DNA from: Olsenella_K sp050953285
Lineage (GTDB): Bacteria > Actinomycetota > Coriobacteriia > Coriobacteriales > Atopobiaceae
DNA length: 64,000 nt
Direction of reading: 5' to 3'
Assembly (NCBI GenBank): GCA_050953285.1
Contig: JBMNMK010000002.1
Coordinates: forward strand, 1,426,001-1,490,000
The notes below the pieces were generated by a model. The model saw nothing but the letters and a program-made list of their open reading frames with translations, did not search any database and had not been told where the DNA came from. The translations under genes were made by a program, and so were the position numbers. Positions 1 through 9,127 of the stretch are shown here, in pieces (the first letter of the stretch is position 1; each line of letters opens with the position of its first letter).

Positions 1-4
1 TGTA

Positions 5-24
5 CTAGGATTCTCTCATCCTAG
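5..24. other. Perfect 7-bp hairpin at window start
   Basis: CTAGGAT (5-11) pairs with ATCCTAG (18-24) around a 6-nt loop. No T-run follows on either strand within the window, so it may be part of a terminator for a gene to the left or a chance palindrome. The rest of 25-219 holds no gene that I can support. Confidence 0.3.
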
Positions 25-219
25 CCCTGGAATATCGTCTCGTCAATGCTCTTTTTCGGCACAATATGCATACACATGTGCGTCGCAGCGTATGTGTGCG
101 TCCAATATGGCACCAATGAGCGAGAAACTATCTCTTGAAGCAGTCGAGTCTGCTAACGTCCTTTTTTACACACCAGTTGAGTATAAACCGTACGATCAAA
201 GATCGTGATGTGAGGGTTG

Positions 220-1116
220 ATGGAAGAGAAGCTCTGGGACAAGTTCATTACCTACGTCAATGCATACTACGCAATACAGGCCGCTTGCCTCAATTTGGAG
301 CAGCGTCCAGAAGGTGCACCTGGTGGGCTTGAAGAGTTTTGTACCAGAGCCAATCCGTTTTTGTGGGATAGCACCACCTCCGCAGAGCCTGCACTCTTTG
401 AGGATTTCTCTCAGAAATTTGAGCAGCACTTTGGCTCAGACGCGTGCAGCGCACAAGACGGCCTTACCTTTTGCCACAGCTGGCTTTCCTCGCTAGAAGG
501 TGATCGCTTTGGCAGAAACCTCATAGCGTCACTTGATAGTGTTATTGATGACCCCCAAGACTGGGAAGCATCGTATGGACCTATAGCAGAGCAAATCAAC
601 AACCGCCGGGTCATGAACGAGCTGTCCTGGCAAGACGATTCTTACGGGTATAGTGCGCCCAGCCATGCACCAGCTGAGGTCAGCTTTGAAGAGTTTGCGT
701 CCCGCCAAGCCACGCTCAAAGATATCAACCAAGTGGTCGTGCTGCTTTCACGCACGCTTCACTCCGACGCCTCCAGGGTTGAGAGTTATCTCGTGCGCGG
801 CATGCAGCGCGGTGTCTTGGTGTGCGAGATTTCTCTGGTAGAAGATGAGATTGTCGCCACTGCCTCCGTTCTCTTTGTCGAGCTCATGCCCACACTGGAC
901 AACCTGGACGGCATGGTCGGCTTCATTGAAGGCATTGCTGCAGAAGAGGGGTATGAAGCCACCATCACCACACTTTTGACAGAGATTTCCAAAAAGGCTC
1001 GAGCACGCGGCGTATCCAAGCTCTATCTCACCCAAACCAGCACCCGCGCCACCGATGCTTGTCTGGACTTCGGCTTTGACACCCAGGGTGGCTTGCTCAC
1101 TCTTGATATCTCATGA
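220..1116 (+). CDS. GNAT-fold acetyltransferase-like protein
   Basis: About 298 residues. The N-terminal ~170 residues are not recognised. The C-terminal ~125 residues resemble a GNAT acetyltransferase: an alternating strand/helix pattern, a segment around residues 250-262 where the acetyl-CoA loop would lie (LLTEISKKARARGVSKLYLT), and an end typical of the fold (ATDACLDFGF). The classic Q/RxxGxG/A loop is weak, so activity is uncertain. Start: TTG at 217 and ATG at 220 are adjacent; ATG is preferred because of the GAGGG run just upstream. The stop overlaps the next start (ATGA at 1113-1116), so the two genes are probably translationally coupled. Confidence 0.55.
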   Translation: MEEKLWDKFITYVNAYYAIQAACLNLEQRPEGAPGGLEEFCTRANPFLWDSTTSAEPALFEDFSQKFEQHFGSDACSAQDGLTFCHSWLSSLEGDRFGRNLIASLDSVIDDPQDWEASYGPIAEQINNRRVMNELSWQDDSYGYSAPSHAPAEVSFEEFASRQATLKDINQVVVLLSRTLHSDASRVESYLVRGMQRGVLVCEISLVEDEIVATASVLFVELMPTLDNLDGMVGFIEGIAAEEGYEATITTLLTEISKKARARGVSKLYLTQTSTRATDACLDFGFDTQGGLLTLDIS

Positions 1117-1952
1117 GGTTTCTACACGGCATGCACAACGCACAGCTACCCCGCCTCATTGCCCACCAACGTGGCATGGGCGGCAGTACCGATGTCATTG
1201 AGACCATTTGGGACAATGGGGCCTGCGTTCGTATCTTGTCTGTCGAAGGCAGCTACCAGTCTGCAACCTATGTGGGCAGTGCATGGCAAGATCCTGTGTT
1301 TGACTACTACGTACTTTTTGATCTTATGTTTGAGGTCAAGCCAGACATACAGCGCGTCTTGCTGTTAGGCGGAGGTGCTCTGGGATATCCGCGCTACCTT
1401 CTGAGTACGCATCCTGCTATCAAACTGGATGTTGTGGAGATAGACCCCTGCGTCATCAAGCTTGCCCAACGCTACTTCTACGGTAGACGTCTTGCTGCCT
1501 CACAGCTCCTCAAACTCCAGTCTCCGCCCCGCATCATCTGCGGGGACGCTCTTAAGGTCCTCAAGGACAGCCACAACATCTACCACGCTATTCTTTGCGA
1601 TTGCTTCCTAGCAGATAAGCCCGAAAGCAGGCTTTATAGTGATCATGCTGCACGTTTGTTGAAAGAGCACCTCACAGAAGACGGCGCTGTTTTAGCAAAT
1701 GTCATTGCTGGGCGAGAAGGACCTTCAGCAGACATGCTTGCGCAATTTGCGGCATCACTTGCGCACGCTGGCTTTACAGCCGTCTATGCCGTGCGCATGC
1801 AAGAGATTGACATCAGCTCACCTGCCGCGCCCGCTGCAAGCATTACAGAAGATATAGGCGCTATACCCGATGCAGGAGATAGACCTGACAATGTGATGGT
1901 TGTTGCGACAGCTGGTTGCCAAGACCTTGCGTGGGCAGAGCGCCTATACTGA
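1113..1952 (+). CDS. Spermidine synthase-like SAM-dependent methyltransferase
   Basis: 279 residues with the Rossmann core of the spermidine synthase/SpeE superfamily: motif I LLLGGGALGYPRYLL near residues 85-99, the acidic end of strand 2 (DVVEIDP) that would contact the nucleoside of the cofactor, and GDALKVL followed by CDCF at the motif II/III positions. The usual speE partner speD is absent, and the short N-terminal domain is unlike polyamine synthases. It may be one of the many SpeE-like proteins of unknown substrate. It overlaps the GNAT-like gene by 4 nt, suggesting a two-gene unit. Confidence 0.7.
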   Translation: MRFLHGMHNAQLPRLIAHQRGMGGSTDVIETIWDNGACVRILSVEGSYQSATYVGSAWQDPVFDYYVLFDLMFEVKPDIQRVLLLGGGALGYPRYLLSTHPAIKLDVVEIDPCVIKLAQRYFYGRRLAASQLLKLQSPPRIICGDALKVLKDSHNIYHAILCDCFLADKPESRLYSDHAARLLKEHLTEDGAVLANVIAGREGPSADMLAQFAASLAHAGFTAVYAVRMQEIDISSPAAPAASITEDIGAIPDAGDRPDNVMVVATAGCQDLAWAERLY

Positions 1953-1994
1953 GCTTCTCACACAAAGCATCAACACCAAGATAGAGGTATTACC

Positions 1995-3029
1995 GTGCAG
2001 GCTACGCCACCTTTCAAGACCACCCTGCCACACCCCATGTCATCTCAAGAAGCTCCAGATCAACCCGTATCTTCACAGCCCACTCCCCCATCTGATGCAT
2101 CACACAAGAGCTTTCTCACCAGCACCTTTGGCGTGTTTGTCTTGGCGCTCATAAGCACGTTTTTGTGGGGTAGCGCCTTCCCCAGCATAAAGATTGGCTA
2201 CCAGCTCTTCTCCATTGCCCAGACAGACATGGCCTCTCAAATGCTCTTTGCAGGCGCTCGCTTTACCTTGGCTGGCATGGGTGTCATTATTTGTATGAGT
2301 CTCGTTAGAAGGCAGCCGCTCACGTTGAACAAAAGGAGTATCCCCTCTGCACTCCTTTTAGCTCTCTTCCAAACAACCTTGCAATATATTTTCTTTTACT
2401 TGGGGCTTTCCTATGCATCGGGCGTGACTAGCTCCATCATCTCCGCTGCAGGAACCTTTTTCTGCATCCTTTTGTCGGCGCTGGTCTTTAAGCTTGAACA
2501 CCTAACTGCAAGAAAGCTCCTAGGATGCGCTATTGGTTTTGCTGGCGTGGCGCTGGTAAGCATGGGTCAGGGCGGACATGTTACCTTCAGTCTTCTGGGT
2601 GAAGGATCAATTCTCATATCTACCCTAGCAGGTGCCATTGCCGCCTGCTTGATCCAGATTTTCTCGCACCAAGGAGAAGACCCCGTGGCCCTGTCCGGTT
2701 GGCAGTTTTTGGCAGGTGGCATCACCCTTATCATCTGCGGCATCGCTTTGGGAGGCAAACTTCAGCCCACCTCTTTCTGGGCGCATGTTCTTATCGCCTA
2801 TATGGCATTTATATCTGCGGCAGCCTACTCTATCTGGTCGGTCTTACTGGCACACAACCCGGTGAGTCGCGTGACCATCTTTGGCTTTTTTAACCCCGTT
2901 TTTGGCACCATTCTCTCTGTCTGCTTGCTGGGAGAGGCTGGCCTTATCTCCCCGGCCATTCTTATTGCATCTTTGATACTTGCCAGCCTGGGCATTATCG
3001 TGGTCAACAAAGCACCTGCGCGCGGCTAA
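1995..3029 (+). CDS. DMT-superfamily (EamA) transporter
   Basis: 344 residues with about ten hydrophobic segments and the duplicated EamA architecture of drug/metabolite exporters. The first helix carries STFLWGSAFPSIKIGY, a hallmark of the first EamA repeat; the second repeat starts near residue 200 (LLGEGSILISTLAGAIAACL). The first ~50 residues are polar and Pro/Ser-rich. Start: GTG at 1995 has AGAGG upstream; ATG at 2037 (residue 15) is an alternative. Substrate unknown; amino acids or small metabolites are usual for the family. It lies 42 nt after the methyltransferase gene. Confidence 0.85.
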   Translation: MQATPPFKTTLPHPMSSQEAPDQPVSSQPTPPSDASHKSFLTSTFGVFVLALISTFLWGSAFPSIKIGYQLFSIAQTDMASQMLFAGARFTLAGMGVIICMSLVRRQPLTLNKRSIPSALLLALFQTTLQYIFFYLGLSYASGVTSSIISAAGTFFCILLSALVFKLEHLTARKLLGCAIGFAGVALVSMGQGGHVTFSLLGEGSILISTLAGAIAACLIQIFSHQGEDPVALSGWQFLAGGITLIICGIALGGKLQPTSFWAHVLIAYMAFISAAAYSIWSVLLAHNPVSRVTIFGFFNPVFGTILSVCLLGEAGLISPAILIASLILASLGIIVVNKAPARG

Positions 3030-3257
3030 CCACGGCAGAGGCACCTATCCCCCAACGGGTAGAACGGTACCATTTATGCAGTTATTTGGCTTGTTTGATC
3101 ATCTGGCGTAGGCGCGTGGGGGCGCTACCGTTTACCGGCTAAGTTGTACCAATCTCGTATGTTTCCGCATCACCCATGGAGCGTAAACCAATCCGAAACC
3201 TTGCTTTGTTAGCCTTGCGTGCGCGGTCTTACATTGGTGCAAGCGTAAGGACAAGCT

Positions 3258-4253
3258 ATGAAATGTGAACACCTGTGCTCTTTGAGCACACTCTTGAATC
3301 AGGACATGAACGTCTTGGTATATGGAAGCGCTGGCTGGCCCGTAGTTGCCATCCCCACACAAGGCGGACAGGCATCGCAGTGGGAAGACGTTGGCATGAT
3401 AGATGAGCTGGCTCCGCTCATTGAGGGCGAGAATATCCAGCTCTATTGCATCGATACAATAGACGAGAAAACCTGGCTCGCCGATGGCGACAAGACTGAG
3501 CGCGCAGCGCTCCAGGAGCGCTATTACTCATATCTGGTAGAAGAGCTTCTGCCACTGATACATGCCAAAAACCACTCCCGCCAGCGTCCTTTGGCAATAG
3601 GCTGTGACCTAGGCGCCACAGAAGCCGCGCTGCTGGCGCTCAGGCGTCCGGATCTTTTTGAGGGCTGCATTGCGCTTTCTGGCTACTACCATACCAACCG
3701 ATTCTTTGGTGACTGGATGGATAGTACACTCTACGATAATGATGTACCTGCATTTCTCAGCAACATGGAGCCCAACCATCCTTATGTGGAGCTCTACAAC
3801 CAGCGTCATCTCGTCTTTTGTGCAGGTCAAGGTCCCAGGGAGTCATGTGTAGATGACCTGCGTATACTGACAGAGGAGTTTGACCGCCTAAGCGTCCACG
3901 CATGGTGCGACTTCTGGGGCTTTGATGTAACCCATGATTGGCCGTGGTGGAAGCGTCAAATTACCTATTTCTTGCCCACTGTGTTGGAAAATCTTGCGCC
4001 AAAAGATGCAACAAATGACAAGGCTGCAAACGCAGCTGTAAACATTGCCACAGACGAGTCTTCACCTGCTCAAGCGCCCAGTGAAACAGGTTCTTCCTCG
4101 GGCAAAGCTACCAAGAGAACCTCCAAGGGCACACGTCGCCACAAGCCCACGAGCTGCATGGATAATGTAGTGGATGTGCCCCAAGCTCCCGCAGACAAAA
4201 AGCAATCGCATGAGGCAGATACCGCAGATGCCATCAGCTGGATAGAGGTGTAA
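3258..4253 (+). CDS. Esterase-family alpha/beta-hydrolase, nucleophile replaced
   Basis: 331 residues. The core (about 20-245) follows the esterase family that ends in an HDWPWW signature: FAGxxGxP-type start (VYGSAGWPVVAIPTQGG), a nucleophile-elbow segment, LSGYYHTNRFFGDWMD, and VTHDWPWWKRQITYFLP carrying the expected catalytic His. The elbow reads GCDLGATEA, where active members have G-x-S-x-G, so Ser is Asp and hydrolase activity is doubtful. The C-terminal ~80 residues are a low-complexity Ala/Ser/Lys/Thr tail. The start at 3258 follows AAGGACAAGCT. The 228-nt spacer before it holds only a weak AACGGTA/TACCGTT inverted pair. Confidence 0.75.
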   Translation: MKCEHLCSLSTLLNQDMNVLVYGSAGWPVVAIPTQGGQASQWEDVGMIDELAPLIEGENIQLYCIDTIDEKTWLADGDKTERAALQERYYSYLVEELLPLIHAKNHSRQRPLAIGCDLGATEAALLALRRPDLFEGCIALSGYYHTNRFFGDWMDSTLYDNDVPAFLSNMEPNHPYVELYNQRHLVFCAGQGPRESCVDDLRILTEEFDRLSVHAWCDFWGFDVTHDWPWWKRQITYFLPTVLENLAPKDATNDKAANAAVNIATDESSPAQAPSETGSSSGKATKRTSKGTRRHKPTSCMDNVVDVPQAPADKKQSHEADTADAISWIEV

Positions 4254-4261
4254 GAATTCAC

Positions 4262-4741
4262 ATGCAGATACGTCGCGCCCGCATAGAAGACATTGATGAG
4301 ATCGTACCCCTCCTACACCAGGTACATGATGTGCATGCCCAAGCTAGACCAGACATCTTTGTCCGTGGCAGCAGAAAGTACACCACAGAAGAACTCAAGG
4401 AGATCATCCCCGATGACACGCGACCGGTCTTTGTTGCCGTCCAAGACCTTTCCGGCAAAGAAACCGTGGTCGGCCATGCTTTTTGCATCTGGCAAGACAC
4501 GAAAGGCATTGCAAACATGCAAGATGTCACCACGCTCTATCTCGACGATCTCTGCGTGGACAGCGCATTTCGTAAAGAGCATATAGGCACCGCACTCTAT
4601 GAGTACGTTCTGGATTATGCCAAGTCTCACGGGGCCTATCGCGTAACGCTCAACGTATGGTCATCCAACCCCTCTGCACTGCACTTTTACGAGCACTTGG
4701 GCCTTGTTCCCTACCATATTGGCATGGAAAAAATTCTCTAG
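4262..4741 (+). CDS. GNAT family N-acetyltransferase
   Basis: 159 residues, the normal length for a single-domain GNAT enzyme. The RimI-like core is clear: IRRARIEDIDEIVPLL at the N-terminus, YLDDLCVDSAFRKEHIGTAL containing the acetyl-CoA pyrophosphate loop (residues ~97-106), and the terminal NPSALHFYEHLGL motif typical of small-molecule or N-terminal acetyltransferases. It starts 8 nt after the esterase-like stop, so it is probably in the same transcript. The substrate cannot be inferred. Confidence 0.88.
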   Translation: MQIRRARIEDIDEIVPLLHQVHDVHAQARPDIFVRGSRKYTTEELKEIIPDDTRPVFVAVQDLSGKETVVGHAFCIWQDTKGIANMQDVTTLYLDDLCVDSAFRKEHIGTALYEYVLDYAKSHGAYRVTLNVWSSNPSALHFYEHLGLVPYHIGMEKIL

Positions 4742-4784
4742 TAGTTGCAATGTTTTGCATACAAGAGCGCGATAGGACACAGAT

Positions 4785-6056
4785 ATGCATATCAGCGTAG
4801 GCATAGGCACGCGGGAAGAATCATTTGATGTTGCCGAGAAAAACCTCATTGGTATCATGCATGCCGCACGCTACACGCCCCCGCTCACAGGAGAGGCGCT
4901 GGTTCGAGAAGCGCTGAGTGCTCCTGTGGGCACGCCACGGCTCAAAGATCTCGTGCATGAGGGGCAGCGCATCTGCATCATCACCTCAGATGTGACACGC
5001 CCCTTGCCCACGCCGGTCTTGCTGTCTCCCGTCATGGAGGAGCTCCACCGAGCGCATATATCAGATGACCAGGTACTTGTGGCTATCGCCTTAGGTAGCC
5101 ACCGGCCGCAGACCCAAGACGAACTTCGCCGCATCTTAGGGTCGTACTATGGCAAGCTCCAGGTGCTCAACGGCGACTCCCAAGGTCTTCATCACTATGG
5201 CACCACGCGTGCTGGCACCCCAGTCGACATCTTGCAAGAGGTGGCAGAAGCCGACGTGAGGATTGCGCTGGGAAACGTTGAGTACCACTACTTTGCTGGC
5301 TATTCCGGCGGAGCCAAGGCCATCATGCCAGGCGTTTCCACCTTTGAGGCAATTCAAGCAAACCACGCGCTCATGTGTGATCCGGCGGCGCATTCTGCAA
5401 ACATTGACAGCCCCGTGCGCCAGGATCTGGAAGAGGCATGCCGGATGGTGGGTCTTGATTTCATTGTGAACGTCGTGCTGGATGAGAATCGCCAGGTCGT
5501 GGCCTGTGTCGCCGGAGATTTCATCCAGGCGCATCGAGCCGCCGCGCATGAGCTCGACCGCATCTACGGCTGTCCCGTGAGCGAGTATGCAGACATCGTG
5601 GTGGTAAGCCAGGGCGGCGCGCCCAAAGATCTCAACCTCTACCAGCTGCAAAAGGCGCTCGACAACGCCAAACACCCCGTCCGACCAGGCGGTATCATCA
5701 TTTTGGTGGGATCATGCAACGAAGGTGTGGGCCAGCCAACCTTTGAGGCCTGGATGCGAGAAGCCCATGCCCCCCAAGACGTGATTGACCGCCTGGCGCG
5801 CGGCTTCAAGCTGGGCGGACACAAGGCGGCAGCCATTGCCCAAATTGAGCTCACCAAAGACATTTACCTGGTGAGCGATCTGGACAATGCAACCGTGCGC
5901 GCCTGCTTCATGCACCCCTACCCTTCGGTGGCCGAGGCGCTCGACGCAGCCCTTTCAGTCCAGCGCACACGCCTTGGGCGAGAACCCCGTGTGCTGGTCA
6001 TGCCACACGGTGGCTCAACGCTTCCCCTCATGTGCACGTCCACGCAGCCAGCCTAG
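4785..6056 (+). CDS. larA: Nickel-dependent lactate racemase family (LarA)
   Basis: 423 residues, normal LarA length. LarA interconverts lactate stereoisomers (or a related 2-hydroxyacid) using a nickel-pincer nucleotide. The key residues are all in place at the family spacing: H106 in GSHRP, H168 and K178 in EYHYFAGYSGGAKAIMPG, and H194 in NHALM, matching H108, H174, K184 and H200 of the Lactiplantibacillus enzyme. The cofactor is attached to the Lys. None of the cofactor genes larB, larC or larE is in this window. The substrate within the LarA superfamily is not fixed by sequence. Confidence 0.9.
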   Translation: MHISVGIGTREESFDVAEKNLIGIMHAARYTPPLTGEALVREALSAPVGTPRLKDLVHEGQRICIITSDVTRPLPTPVLLSPVMEELHRAHISDDQVLVAIALGSHRPQTQDELRRILGSYYGKLQVLNGDSQGLHHYGTTRAGTPVDILQEVAEADVRIALGNVEYHYFAGYSGGAKAIMPGVSTFEAIQANHALMCDPAAHSANIDSPVRQDLEEACRMVGLDFIVNVVLDENRQVVACVAGDFIQAHRAAAHELDRIYGCPVSEYADIVVVSQGGAPKDLNLYQLQKALDNAKHPVRPGGIIILVGSCNEGVGQPTFEAWMREAHAPQDVIDRLARGFKLGGHKAAAIAQIELTKDIYLVSDLDNATVRACFMHPYPSVAEALDAALSVQRTRLGREPRVLVMPHGGSTLPLMCTSTQPA

Positions 6057-6098
6057 CGCTGTGCGGCAAGCCTAGCGCTGCGCGCTGGCTGAGCGCTG
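6051..6098. repeat. Degenerate 19-bp tandem repeat at larA end
   Basis: GCCTAGCGCTG occurs at 6051-6061, overlapping the larA stop, and again at 6070-6080, with a diverged third unit (CTGAGCGCTG) at 6089-6098. It fills the spacer between the convergent larA and GH32 genes. No T-run follows, so it is not an obvious terminator. Confidence 0.6.
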
Positions 6099-6108
6099 CC
6101 CAGCCAGC

Positions 6109-7593
6109 TTAGCCAGCCGAGCGCTCGAGCTCCCACAGGTTGATGGCAGCACCCGGAGCATGAACAGAGATGGTGTAGTCCTCTGGGTAGTATCGGGTGG
6201 AAAAGACCATGACGCCGTCGTTCACAAAGACCTCAATTGAGGACGTATCACCAATGACCCGCACGTTTTTGATGTCTCCGACACACTCTTTGCGCTCCGT
6301 GCGGCCTGCCCCCACGCCAGCCATTGAGCTGTCAGCAAAGCGCAGGTAGAACTCACCGTTGCACCAGCCAATCTCCAGCTCATGTGCGCAGGTGATCGTG
6401 ACCGTATCCGGCTTGGCAGAAAAGTCATCTACGAGAAGGTCAAACACGTGAGCGCCCGAGAGCTCAAGTTCTTCTCGTCCGCCCACGTGTGTTGTGCGCA
6501 AGCTCTCAAGCTCACGGATGGGCCATGAAGTGACGCGACCATCGGTCACAGAAATCTCTCGCGGCATGGTAAAGCAGTGCTGCCAGCCGTCTTGGATGGT
6601 CTTGTTGGTGTAGGTGGTCTCGTCGGGGACGCCCATCCAGCCAATCAGAATGCGCCTGCCATCTTCCGCCTCAAAGGTTTGCGGCGCATAGAAGTCAAAG
6701 CCCGCGTCCCACAGCGCAAAGTCCTGGGGCACCAGATGGGTCTCCAAGCTGCCTTCGAGCAGGAAATATCCAGATTGGTAAATATTTCTTCTGTCCCATG
6801 CACCGCCTTTAAGGCCCTGCGGTGAGACCGAGAGAATCTTCAAGACCGCAGCGTCAGCGCCGTCGCCTGCGGTCACTGCGGCGGCAGCGGCGCCGTCGGC
6901 CGCAAGCTCGAAGTAGTCCGGGCACTCCCACATGTAGCCAAAGGGCTCGTCGGTGCTCACGCGATCATGAAGCTCCCAGGTCTCCAGGTCGGCCGAGCTA
7001 TAGATGAGCACCTCGCCAGCGTCATCTTTGCGCCTAGCACCCAGCGCCATGAAGTAGCGCCCGTGCTGCTTCCAGACCTTTGGATCCCGCACGTGCTGCG
7101 TGTCGTCGTGCGGGTAGTCGGGGTTGGAAAGCACCACATGGCGGGGCGTAAACGACGCGCCATCGCGGCTGGTCGTGCGCACCGTATGGGATTCTCTGCC
7201 AGAAGAGATATAGTCATAATCCAGACGATCTTCTCGCTTCACATTGCCCGTGTAGAAGATATTCATCTGGCCGTCTTCCACGAGCGCACTGCCGGAATAG
7301 ACACCCGACACATCGAAGGGCTGGTCGGGATAGAACGGCACGCCCACATAATCCCAGGTCAGCATGTCCGTACTCACGCTGTGACCCCACATCTTGGTAC
7401 CGCCCTCCGCGCTGAAGGGTGCGTATTGAAAAAACGCATGGTAGGTGCCTGTCATCTGACACAGGCCGTTGGGATCATTGAGCCAGCCCACAGGCGGCAT
7501 AAGGTGGATACGCTGCGCAAACCTACCCGGCGAGGCCGCCTTCTCTGCCTGCAACCTCAACTGTTCCAAATCATGTGCAAGTGGACTGGGCAT
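6109..7593 (-). CDS. scrB: Sucrose-6-phosphate hydrolase (GH32)
   Basis: 494 residues from an ATG at 7593 preceded by GAGAGG at good spacing; an upstream GTG (7620) gives 9 more residues but lacks such a site. GH32 motifs are present in order: MPPVGWLNDPNGL with the nucleophile Asp, VRDPKVW with the transition-state Asp, and MWECPDYFEL with the acid/base Glu, followed by a C-terminal beta-sandwich. It hydrolyses sucrose-6-phosphate delivered by the PTS to glucose-6-phosphate and fructose. It is divergent from the LacI-type regulator and convergent with larA. A small Ala/Gly-rich insert (AADGAAAAAVTAGDGADAAV) after the WECPDYF motif is unusual. Confidence 0.93.
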   Translation of the reverse strand: MPSPLAHDLEQLRLQAEKAASPGRFAQRIHLMPPVGWLNDPNGLCQMTGTYHAFFQYAPFSAEGGTKMWGHSVSTDMLTWDYVGVPFYPDQPFDVSGVYSGSALVEDGQMNIFYTGNVKREDRLDYDYISSGRESHTVRTTSRDGASFTPRHVVLSNPDYPHDDTQHVRDPKVWKQHGRYFMALGARRKDDAGEVLIYSSADLETWELHDRVSTDEPFGYMWECPDYFELAADGAAAAAVTAGDGADAAVLKILSVSPQGLKGGAWDRRNIYQSGYFLLEGSLETHLVPQDFALWDAGFDFYAPQTFEAEDGRRILIGWMGVPDETTYTNKTIQDGWQHCFTMPREISVTDGRVTSWPIRELESLRTTHVGGREELELSGAHVFDLLVDDFSAKPDTVTITCAHELEIGWCNGEFYLRFADSSMAGVGAGRTERKECVGDIKNVRVIGDTSSIEVFVNDGVMVFSTRYYPEDYTISVHAPGAAINLWELERSAG

Positions 7594-7687
7594 CTTGGCA
7601 TCCTCTCGGTAGGTGACCACATCTTACGATCGAGATTCTTGTCGTGAGACCATACCACCAAAACGCTATGATCACAGTATGGTTGGA

Positions 7688-7697
7688 CAAACGTTTG
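7688..7697. promoter_or_regulatory. Candidate LacI-family operator at scrB/scrR
   Basis: CAAACGTTTG is a perfect 10-bp palindrome with the central CG typical of LacI-family sites. It sits 11 nt before the regulator start in the divergent spacer, where it could serve autoregulation and control of scrB. The function is inferred. Confidence 0.45.
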
Positions 7698-7708
7698 GCA
7701 GGGGTTCT

Positions 7709-8713
7709 ATGGATATCAATACCATAGCCGCAATGGCAGGAGTTTCTCGCGCCACCGTCTCACGATATCTTAACGACGGATACGTATCAGACGAGAAGCG
7801 CGCGCGTATTGCGCGGGTCATCAAAAAGACCGGCTATGTGCCCTCCCGCCAAGCTCAGACGCTCAGAACTGGCAGAACCAACGTGGTGGGTGTCATCATC
7901 CCCAAAATCAACTCGGCTTCAATATCTTCTATGGTGGCAGGCATTACCAGCGTGCTGGGGCAGGCCAACTACCAGATCCTGCTGGCAAATACGGATAACG
8001 TGGCCACCAGTGAGGTGGACTACCTCAAGCTTTTCTCGGACACGGGATCGGTCGATGGGATCATCTTGGTGGCCACCATTTTGACGCCCGCACACCAGGA
8101 GATGCTCGAGGCGCTGGAGCTACCGCATGTAGTTTTAGGACAGCGCAGTGAGGGGCATCGCTGCGTGTACTTTGACGACTTCCATGCACTGCACGACATT
8201 GCACTGCATGCGCTAGTAAATGGCGAGCGACCTGCGTATTTAGGCGTAACGGAGGCCGATGCTGCGGCAGGACATGCTCGTCACGAGGGTTTTTTGGCCG
8301 CATGCTCTGAGTGTGGCATCACGCCTTTGGGAGAAGAACTGCCACCGTCTGACTTCACCATTGAATCTGGCTATCTCTCCTGCGAGCGCTTGCTGGATGC
8401 TCACCCCAATATTGATACCATCATCTGCGCCACTGATCGCATTGCCGCAGGTGCCATGGCATGTTTACGAGAGTATGGCAAGCAGATGCCCCATGAGATA
8501 CAGATCACAGGCTTAGGTGATTCTGACCTTGCACGTGTCATGAACCCCACGCTCACCACCGTGCGCTATCACTACACCGAGGCAGGCACGATAGCAGCAC
8601 AAATGCTGCTGGATGCGCTGGGCAAGGGCAAGGAATCAGCCAAACGCGTCTGCATGGATTATGACCTCTATGCAAGAGATTCTACTCGCTGGTCGCGGAC
8701 GTCGCAAGCGTAG
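7709..8713 (+). CDS. scrR: LacI-family transcriptional regulator of the sucrose locus
   Basis: 334 residues from the ATG at 7709, chosen because it begins exactly at the helix-turn-helix (DINTIAAMAGVSRATVSRYLND) and has AGGGG just upstream; the reading frame is open further upstream but would run through the divergent promoter. The N-terminal HTH plus hinge (YVPSRQAQTLRTGRTNVVGV) is followed by a periplasmic-binding-protein-like sensor domain (about 60-330). By position between a GH32 hydrolase and a sucrose-type PTS it is probably the sucrose repressor, with a sugar phosphate or fructose as inducer. Confidence 0.85.
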   Translation: MDINTIAAMAGVSRATVSRYLNDGYVSDEKRARIARVIKKTGYVPSRQAQTLRTGRTNVVGVIIPKINSASISSMVAGITSVLGQANYQILLANTDNVATSEVDYLKLFSDTGSVDGIILVATILTPAHQEMLEALELPHVVLGQRSEGHRCVYFDDFHALHDIALHALVNGERPAYLGVTEADAAAGHARHEGFLAACSECGITPLGEELPPSDFTIESGYLSCERLLDAHPNIDTIICATDRIAAGAMACLREYGKQMPHEIQITGLGDSDLARVMNPTLTTVRYHYTEAGTIAAQMLLDALGKGKESAKRVCMDYDLYARDSTRWSRTSQA

Positions 8714-8769
8714 GCGGCGGTGCGGGAGCGGCACTGGTACGGGCGGCGGCATGGCGCCACTTGACAGCG

Positions 8770-8965
8770 CACACTTCTCCATGAACCGTCGTTTTTGGTC
8801 ACAAAACTCCATGAACCGTGCTGTTTTCTCACAAACCTCCATGAAGCGTCGGTTTCACAAAGCCTCAACTGGCAAACGTGGCGCGAACACGACGGTTCAT
8901 GGAGGTTTGTGTTGATGGGCCCTTTCGGGGGTGGTTTTGCCCAGCGCGGTGAGCTTCGAACATCC
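8770..8965 (-). repeat. Intergenic repeat element, copy A (partial)
   Basis: This ~195-bp stretch is the inverse complement of the right part of the elements at 26534-26899 and 29940-30299. Four CTCCATGAA boxes are seen: three in direct order at ~30-bp spacing (about 8777, 8807, 8837) and one inverted near 8903. It carries one more 30-bp unit than the other copies. It occupies the spacer between the regulator and the PTS gene (8714-9212), which otherwise holds only the operator below. Short open frames inside it (SMNRAVFSQTSMKRRF-like) are side effects of the repeat. Confidence 0.85.
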
Positions 8966-9127
8966 GCGCAGGTCGCAGCCGCGCCGAAGCAGAGCGCCCC
9001 CCGTAGCATCCGCGACCAAGAAAGCCGCGCTGCCCCGCAACCGACCACCGTTCGCGGACACTTTCCTACCGTTTATCTTGTTTTTTCATCACGAGGAGCC
9101 CAATTGAAACCCACGGTCTGACAATCA

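Noticed and set aside
4905..4920. tRNA T-loop-like GGTTCGAG text
   Set aside because: It is inside larA with no acceptor stem or anticodon arm around it; no tRNA was found in the window.
7613..7708. Extended N-terminus of the LacI-type regulator
   Set aside because: The extra 32 residues would precede the HTH and cover the divergent promoter and palindrome; the ATG at 7709 fits the family.
8771..8870. 30-bp periodic units as a CRISPR array
   Set aside because: The units are near-identical throughout with no unique spacers, and inverted copies are mixed in, unlike CRISPR.
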